A DNA stretch of 20,033 nucleotides, taken from positions 58,392 to 78,424 of the forward strand of contig DEAA01000039.1 of NCBI GenBank assembly GCA_002346545.1, written 5' to 3'. Shown piece by piece: positions 16,427-20,033 of the stretch; position 1 is the first letter of the stretch; every line of letters starts with the position of its first letter. This DNA comes from Acidobacteria bacterium UBA2994 (lineage in GTDB: Bacteria > Acidobacteriota > Vicinamibacteria > Vicinamibacterales > UBA8438). Position numbers and translations under genes: made by a program. The notes beneath the pieces are model-generated. The model searched no databases. It was not told the DNA's origin and was given only the letters and a program-made list of their open reading frames with translations.

Positions 16427-16972
16427 ATGGCCGACACGGACAAGTGGGACGAGATGGTGTCGGTCGGCCGGATCGCGCGTCCGCACGGGAACAGAGGGCG
16501 CGTGATTGTCGATCCAGACTCCGACTTTGTTGAGGAGCGATTCGCGCCGGGGAAGACGGTCTTCATCAGACAGGGAAGCGAGGTGACGGCCTACTGTATC
16601 GAGGACGTGCGGTTTCACCGTGGTCGGCCCATCATCGGTCTAGGCGGAGTGACGTCTATCTCGATGGCCGAAGTGTTGGCCTCGGCAGAGCTCCGGGTGC
16701 CGCAGATCGACGTTGCCGCGTTACCGTCAGGGCAGTACTACCGTCACGAACTGATCGGGTGCCGCGTCGGGACCGTCGAGGGTGACCATCTCGGTGTGGT
16801 GACGGACATCGAAGAGGGCGAGGGCGCGGACCGTTTGATTCTCCGGAACGATGGCGATGAGGTGCAGATACCGTTGGTCGACGCGATCTGTGTCCTGGTC
16901 GATGTGGCGGCACGGCGGATCGAGGTTGATCCGCCAGACGGTCTCGTGGAACTGAATCGGACTGGCGCCTAG
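16427..16972 (+). CDS. rimM: Ribosome maturation factor RimM
   Basis: 16S rRNA-processing/30S maturation factor that binds uS19. With ATG 16427 the protein has 181 residues, the usual size. The N-terminal RimM barrel starts MVSVGRIARPHGNRGRVIVD and includes a segment like RFAPGKTVFI; the C-terminal PRC-barrel starts near SGQYYRHELIGCRVGTVEGD and closes with VQIPLVDAICVLVDVAARRI, the family's IPFV-type motif. The ribosome site before 16427 is poor; an in-frame TTG at 16406 and ATG at 16454 are other possible starts. It lies between khpA and trmD, the canonical order. Confidence 0.93.
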   Translation: MADTDKWDEMVSVGRIARPHGNRGRVIVDPDSDFVEERFAPGKTVFIRQGSEVTAYCIEDVRFHRGRPIIGLGGVTSISMAEVLASAELRVPQIDVAALPSGQYYRHELIGCRVGTVEGDHLGVVTDIEEGEGADRLILRNDGDEVQIPLVDAICVLVDVAARRIEVDPPDGLVELNRTGA

Positions 16973-16988
16973 GGCGCGGAGTGCGCGT

Positions 16989-16994
16989 GGGAGG
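16989..16994 (+). promoter_or_regulatory. Ribosome binding site that fixes a CTG start for trmD
   Basis: GGGAGG is followed by five bases (ACAAG) and then CTG at 17000-17002. There is no ATG, GTG or TTG in frame between the stop TAG at 16970-16972 and ATG 17033, and the reading frame from CTG gives the conserved TrmD N-terminus [12 protein letters not shown]. The site therefore supports CTG as the start codon. Confidence 0.7.
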
Positions 16995-16999
16995 ACAAG

Positions 17000-17773
17000 C
17001 TGAGGTTCGATGTCGTCACGATCTTCCCGAAGATGATCCAGGCGCTACTGACCGACGGGGTGGTCGGTCGGGCGGTCGCGTCCGGGCTGATAAGGGTGGG
17101 CGTCCACGACTTACGGGACTTCACCGATGACAGGCATCGGACCGTGGACGATGTGCCCTACGGTGGCGGCCCGGGGATGGTCTTGAAGCCGGAGCCGTTT
17201 TTCCGGGCGGTGGCAGCGATCCGGCGGGAGCATGGTAAACCGGATGTTGTCGCGCTGATGTCCCCGAAGGGACGCGTGTTCCGGCATGAGCAGGCGAGCA
17301 CGCTCAGCAGCTGCAGGCACGTGGTGCTACTGTGCGGCCGCTACGAAGGGGTTGACGAGCGGATCCGCTTGGCATTGGCGACCGAGGAGATTTCCATCGG
17401 TGACTACGTGCTGAGTGGGGGGGAACTGGCCGCGGCGGTGGTGGTTGATACGGTTGCTAGACTGGTGCCTGGTGTAGTCGGGGACGCGAAGTCGGTGGAG
17501 CAGGAGTCGTTCGTGGACGGACTGCTGGACCACCCGCACTACACCCGTCCCGCGGTGTTCGACGGGTACGAGGTCCCCGAGGTGTTGCGGTCAGGCCACC
17601 ACGTTGAGATTAAACGGTGGCGTCGTCGAGAGGCGCTTCGGCGGACCCAGGCCCGGCGGCCAGATCTGTTGGGGCAAGCGTCGCTGGACGCGCAAGCGCG
17701 CCGGTGGTCGAGCGAGTTGAGGGACGATGCATCAAGGTCGTCCGATCGGGAGCAGGCAGATGAATGCGATTGA
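17000..17773 (+). CDS. trmD: tRNA (guanine-N1)-methyltransferase TrmD, apparent CTG start
   Basis: SPOUT methyltransferase that makes m1G37 in tRNAs and so prevents +1 frameshifting. From CTG 17000 the protein has 257 residues and includes the conserved first strand [11 protein letters not shown]; the first ATG (17033) would remove 11 residues of the fold. Motifs are [20 protein letters not shown] (37-56), [25 protein letters not shown] (110-122) and [15 protein letters not shown] (131-145), which with the preceding motif forms the SAM-binding knot, and [11 protein letters not shown]. At the position of catalytic Asp169 of E. coli/Haemophilus TrmD the sequence reads QESF, with Glu169 here. 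It follows rimM by 27 bases and overlaps rplS by 14. The C-terminal tail is hydrophilic and variable. Confidence 0.95.
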   Translation: MRFDVVTIFPKMIQALLTDGVVGRAVASGLIRVGVHDLRDFTDDRHRTVDDVPYGGGPGMVLKPEPFFRAVAAIRREHGKPDVVALMSPKGRVFRHEQASTLSSCRHVVLLCGRYEGVDERIRLALATEEISIGDYVLSGGELAAAVVVDTVARLVPGVVGDAKSVEQESFVDGLLDHPHYTRPAVFDGYEVPEVLRSGHHVEIKRWRRREALRRTQARRPDLLGQASLDAQARRWSSELRDDASRSSDREQADECD

Positions 17774-18113
17774 AACGATAGAACAGGCTCAGATGCTCGA
17801 GCGGCCGGACTTGCGGCCTGGCCTGACCGTCCGCGTGCACGTCAAGATTCGCGAGGGCGAGAAAGAACGAATTCAGGTGTTTGAGGGGGTCATCATCGCG
17901 ATAAAGCGCGGCGGTCCCCGTGGGACGTTCACCGTGCGGAAGGTCTCGTTCGGCCAGGGTGTGGAGCGGATCTTCCCGCTGCACTCGCCGTCGATCGCGA
18001 AGATCGAGATCGGACGCGCTGCCCGGGTCAGACGCGCCAAGCTCTACTTCCTGCGGAAGCTCCGTGGACGGGCTGCACGCCTGCGCGAGAAGCGCCGTCC
18101 CATGGCCCAGTAG
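17760..18113 (+). CDS. rplS: Large ribosomal subunit protein bL19
   Basis: 50S protein at the subunit interface. It has 117 residues, the normal length: [20 protein letters not shown] at the start, [20 protein letters not shown] (25-44), [20 protein letters not shown], the conserved [20 protein letters not shown], and a basic C-terminus ([20 protein letters not shown]). The ATG at 17760, with GGGAGCAGG before it, overlaps the trmD frame by 14 bases. It sits in the canonical rpsP-rimM-trmD-rplS order. Confidence 0.96.
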   Translation: MNAIETIEQAQMLERPDLRPGLTVRVHVKIREGEKERIQVFEGVIIAIKRGGPRGTFTVRKVSFGQGVERIFPLHSPSIAKIEIGRAARVRRAKLYFLRKLRGRAARLREKRRPMAQ

Positions 18114-18140
18114 TCGGACGCGTTACCCGCGGCGCATCGA

Positions 18141-18788
18141 ATGAAGGGACGACGGGCGTCGGGCCGACGTCGGTCGTTCGCCAGACGAGCTATAGAGAAC
18201 GAGTTGCGCCGTGCCGGGTTCGTGCGCATCGCCGGCGTCGACGAGGTCGGGCGTGGCTGCCTTGCTGGGCCTGTCGTGGCTGCGGCGGTCGTCTTGCCTC
18301 TCGACGATCGAGTGAGGGGGCTCCGCGACTCCAAGCTGCTCACCCCAGCCATGCGGGACCGGCTGCACGACGAAATTCTCGAACGTTGTCTTGGCTGGTC
18401 AGTGGGAATGAGGGAACCGGCAGACATCGACCGACTCAATATTCACCACGCTTCGCTGGCGGCGATGCGTGATGCCGTGGTCGCACTCCATCCTCTGCCC
18501 GACTTTGCTCTCGTTGACGCGTTCCGGATACCGAGCCTCTTTATTCCTCAACGCGGTGTGGTCGGTGGAGATCGGCGGTGTGCGGCAATCGCAGCGGCCT
18601 CGGTTGTGGCGAAGGTCGTGCGGGATCGCCGGATGCAGGAGCTCCACCAGCAGGATCCTCGATATGGGTTTGACCGTCACAAAGGCTACCCCACGCCTGA
18701 GCATCTTGCCGCAATGGCTCGACACGGATACTCGCCCGTCCATCGCCGGTCATTCAGGCCGCGTTCCCTGTTTGATACGATCGACTGA
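18141..18788 (+). CDS. rnhB: Ribonuclease HII
   Basis: Endonuclease that cuts RNA in RNA:DNA hybrids and starts removal of single misincorporated ribonucleotides. The 215-residue protein has the four acidic catalytic positions: Asp34 and Glu35 in IAGVDEVGRGCLAGPVVAAA (30-49), Asp126 in ALVDAF, and Asp162 in the segment ASVVAKVVRDRRM. DSKLL (63-67) and YGFDRHKGYPTPEHL, with HRRSF near the end, complete the family pattern. The 25-residue N-terminal extension is Arg-rich. The ATG 18141 lacks a clear ribosome site. It follows rplS by 27 bases, as is common. No yraN gene follows, although that is frequent elsewhere. Confidence 0.96.
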   Translation: MKGRRASGRRRSFARRAIENELRRAGFVRIAGVDEVGRGCLAGPVVAAAVVLPLDDRVRGLRDSKLLTPAMRDRLHDEILERCLGWSVGMREPADIDRLNIHHASLAAMRDAVVALHPLPDFALVDAFRIPSLFIPQRGVVGGDRRCAAIAAASVVAKVVRDRRMQELHQQDPRYGFDRHKGYPTPEHLAAMARHGYSPVHRRSFRPRSLFDTID

Positions 18789-19109
18789 TATCGATCGAAG
18801 AAATTCTAGGCTCGGCAGAGCCATGGTCCGCGAGGGCGTGACGGTGTTGGCTGACAGAAGCCCGAGGCGACCTGATCTCGTCCCCGAAGCCGCGCTTGAG
18901 GTCGGATTTTCCGACCACAGGCGGCAGGCCGTCGGTTTCAGATTCCTGCGCCTCGTCGAGTGGTTTGTGCCTTGGCCCGGTTGTTGGGAACTTCTGGTTT
19001 TCACGCCTGGGTCCTGACGGTGGTTCCTGCGCTGCAGGGCGTGGCCGCGTCGTATGGAGTTTGCGCGACATGGACATCAGGCTCTCGGCGAAGTTAGAGG
19101 GAGGCTGAG
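18789..19109. other. Gene-free gap of about 320 bases after rnhB
   Basis: I recognise no gene here. One plus-strand frame is open up to a stop at about 19015, but its translation (LGRAMVREGVTVLADRSPRR and onward) matches no family I know and it has no start context. The stretch holds a perfect 7-bp hairpin at 18900-18916 and GGCTC-GGCA-GAGCC near 18819-18832; neither has a T-tract, so they are not typical terminators. The size is like that of a decayed yraN (often next to rnhB), but I see none of its motifs. Confidence 0.5.
18900..18916. repeat. Perfect 7-bp inverted repeat in the rnhB-downstream gap
   Basis: GGTCGGA (18900-18906) and TCCGACC (18910-18916) flank TTT. The stem is perfect and GC-rich. 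No run of T follows on either strand, so it is not a standard intrinsic terminator; it could be an mRNA-stabilising hairpin or a chance structure. Confidence 0.45.
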
Positions 19110-19118
19110 ATTCGCCGT

Positions 19119-19421
19119 TTGGGTCGGACGCTACTCATTGTTTACCTGCTCGAAACCGGTCTGGTGTTGCTCGTGGCGCCCTGGTCGGTGTTCTGGGAGC
19201 GTAACCTCATGGTCGAGTTGTTCCCCCGCGTGGGGGAGATAATCCTCTGGCCTTCGGTGCGGGGCGGGGTGAGCGGATTGGGTGTAGTGAACGTGGCAGC
19301 GGGGATGGTGGAGTTAGGTGGCGTCTTTCGAAGTTGGATGAGCCGCCGCAGCGCCTCCGCGTGCGCGAATCGTGCCGGTGTGCGTTCTGCGCTGTCGTCA
19401 AGAGAGGGCGAGTCGCTGTGA
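19119..19421 (+). CDS. Small two-span membrane protein of unknown function
   Basis: About 100 residues. A first hydrophobic helix (GRTLLIVYLLETGLVLLVAP) is followed by WSVFWERNLMVELFPRVGEI, a short polar region, and a second hydrophobic helix (GVSGLGVVNVAAGMVELGGV), then a basic Ser/Arg-rich tail. The pattern (WxxFWxRN and SGLGVVN) looks conserved rather than random, but I cannot name the family. TTG 19119 is the first usual start codon; however GGGAGG (19099-19104) lies five bases before ATT 19110 in the same frame, which would add MRR and fits better. The upstream in-frame stop is TAG at 19095. The end overlaps the thiE-like start as GTGA, so the two are probably translated together. Confidence 0.6.
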   Translation: MGRTLLIVYLLETGLVLLVAPWSVFWERNLMVELFPRVGEIILWPSVRGGVSGLGVVNVAAGMVELGGVFRSWMSRRSASACANRAGVRSALSSREGESL

Positions 19422-20033
19422 GTCGAGCGTTACCTGATCGGCGCCCGCTTGTTATGGCGGTGACCGGGCGTCGGGCGACCGGCGCTGGTGGTCCCGAAGC
19501 GGTGGTGGCGCAAGTCGAGGCGGCCGCAGACGCTGGTGTCGATCTGGTGCAGATCCGTGAGCCGTCGTTGACTGACCGACAGCTGTACTCGGTGGTGCGA
19601 CAGGCAGTGAGCCGGCTGGCGGGTGGGTCCACCCAGCTGCTGGTGAACGATCGCCTTGATCTTGCCCTGGCGGTGGGCGGCGTCGGGGTGCATCTGCGGT
19701 CGCATTCGGTGAAGGGCGCCGACGCGCGGCGCTGGCTGCCGGCGGCGCTGCCACTGGGTCGGTCGGTGCACTCGCTGGCCGAGGCCCGGGCGGCGGTTGA
19801 GGGTGGGGGATTGAACTATCTGGTCTGGGGCACGGTCTTTCCGACCGTGTCGAAGCCGGGCACACCAACGTGCGGACCAGGTCCAATCCGGGAAGGGAGT
19901 CGGACGCTCTCTCTCCCGATACTGGCGATCGGCGGCATAACGGTCGATAACTCAAGGGAGGTGTTTCGTGAAGGTGCGGCCGGGGTTGCCGCCATCGGCT
20001 TGTTCGGCGAGGTTCGCGAGCCGGCCCGGCTCC
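19418..20033 (+). CDS. thiE: Thiamine phosphate synthase / TenI family protein (cut by window edge)
   Basis: TIM-barrel enzyme of the ThiE/TenI family, which couples the pyrimidine and thiazole moieties of thiamine (ThiE) or isomerises the thiazole (TenI). 205 codons are visible: the first strand PLVMAVTGRRATGAGG, VDLVQIREPSLTDRQL (41-56), LLVNDRLDLALAVGGVGVHL (74-93), VWGTVFPTVSKPGTP (136-150) and PILAIGGITVDNSREV (167-182) are in the right order. The usual QxREK motif reads QIREPS, without the Lys that contacts phosphate in ThiE, so TenI-like or altered activity is possible. The GTG at 19418 overlaps the stop of the small membrane gene. The few missing C-terminal residues lie beyond the window. 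Confidence 0.85.
   Translation, partial: MSRALPDRRPLVMAVTGRRATGAGGPEAVVAQVEAAADAGVDLVQIREPSLTDRQLYSVVRQAVSRLAGGSTQLLVNDRLDLALAVGGVGVHLRSHSVKGADARRWLPAALPLGRSVHSLAEARAAVEGGGLNYLVWGTVFPTVSKPGTPTCGPGPIREGSRTLSLPILAIGGITVDNSREVFREGAAGVAAIGLFGEVREPARL

Noticed and set aside
18789..19017. Decayed yraN after rnhB
   Set aside because: Suggested by synteny only; none of the YraN nuclease motifs (such as the GEIDL region) appears in any frame.

Overview
The window is about 20 kb of GC-rich bacterial chromosome, densely packed and almost entirely housekeeping. Gene content and order (groESL under CIRCE control, a solitary Fis-type HTH gene beside purC, a YbhN-like membrane protein with nrdR, and pgpA-cinA-thpR-plsY-gpsA-ftsY-ribD-ribE-ribBA followed by ffh-rpsP-khpA-rimM-trmD-rplS-rnhB) best suit an Acidobacteriota-like organism, perhaps Vicinamibacteria. 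That placement is inference from gene style; no rRNA gene is present. I see no tRNA, rRNA, CRISPR, insertion sequence or prophage.

Layout. (1) 1-2297, minus strand: purC, a 69-residue Fis-type HTH protein, groES and the start of groEL, which runs off the left edge. groESL has its own sigma-70-type promoter, an imperfect CIRCE (HrcA) operator at the expected start point, and a terminator-like hairpin with a T-tract between that promoter and groES. (2) 2574-4158, plus: a multi-span YbhN/lysylphosphatidylglycerol-synthase-like membrane protein, then nrdR. (3) 4185-5111, minus: glutamate formimidoyltransferase, convergent with nrdR. (4) 5206-14333, plus: a long tight cluster with a good promoter at 5136-5164. 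It opens with a TPR-like small protein and an RDD membrane protein, continues with pgpA, cinA, a broken thpR, plsY and gpsA (phospholipid synthesis), then ftsY (SRP receptor) and ribD-ribE-ribBA (riboflavin). Many genes overlap by 1-20 bases, so translational coupling is likely. (5) 14439 to the right end, plus: ffh with its own strong promoter, the classic rpsP-khpA-rimM-trmD-rplS-rnhB ribosome-maturation set, a gene-free gap of about 320 bases, a small two-span membrane protein, and a thiE-like gene cut by the window edge.

I did not find a clear new multi-gene system. The points that merit attention are local: an in-frame ochre codon plus a degraded first HxTx motif in thpR; trmD, whose only sensible start codon is CTG behind a perfect ribosome binding site; a small membrane gene whose best-placed start is ATT; a Gln where RibB of E. 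coli has a metal-binding His in ribBA, with no ribH nearby; and the double (operator plus terminator-like) leader of groESL. Several of these could also be single-base errors in an assembled draft, which read mapping would settle.
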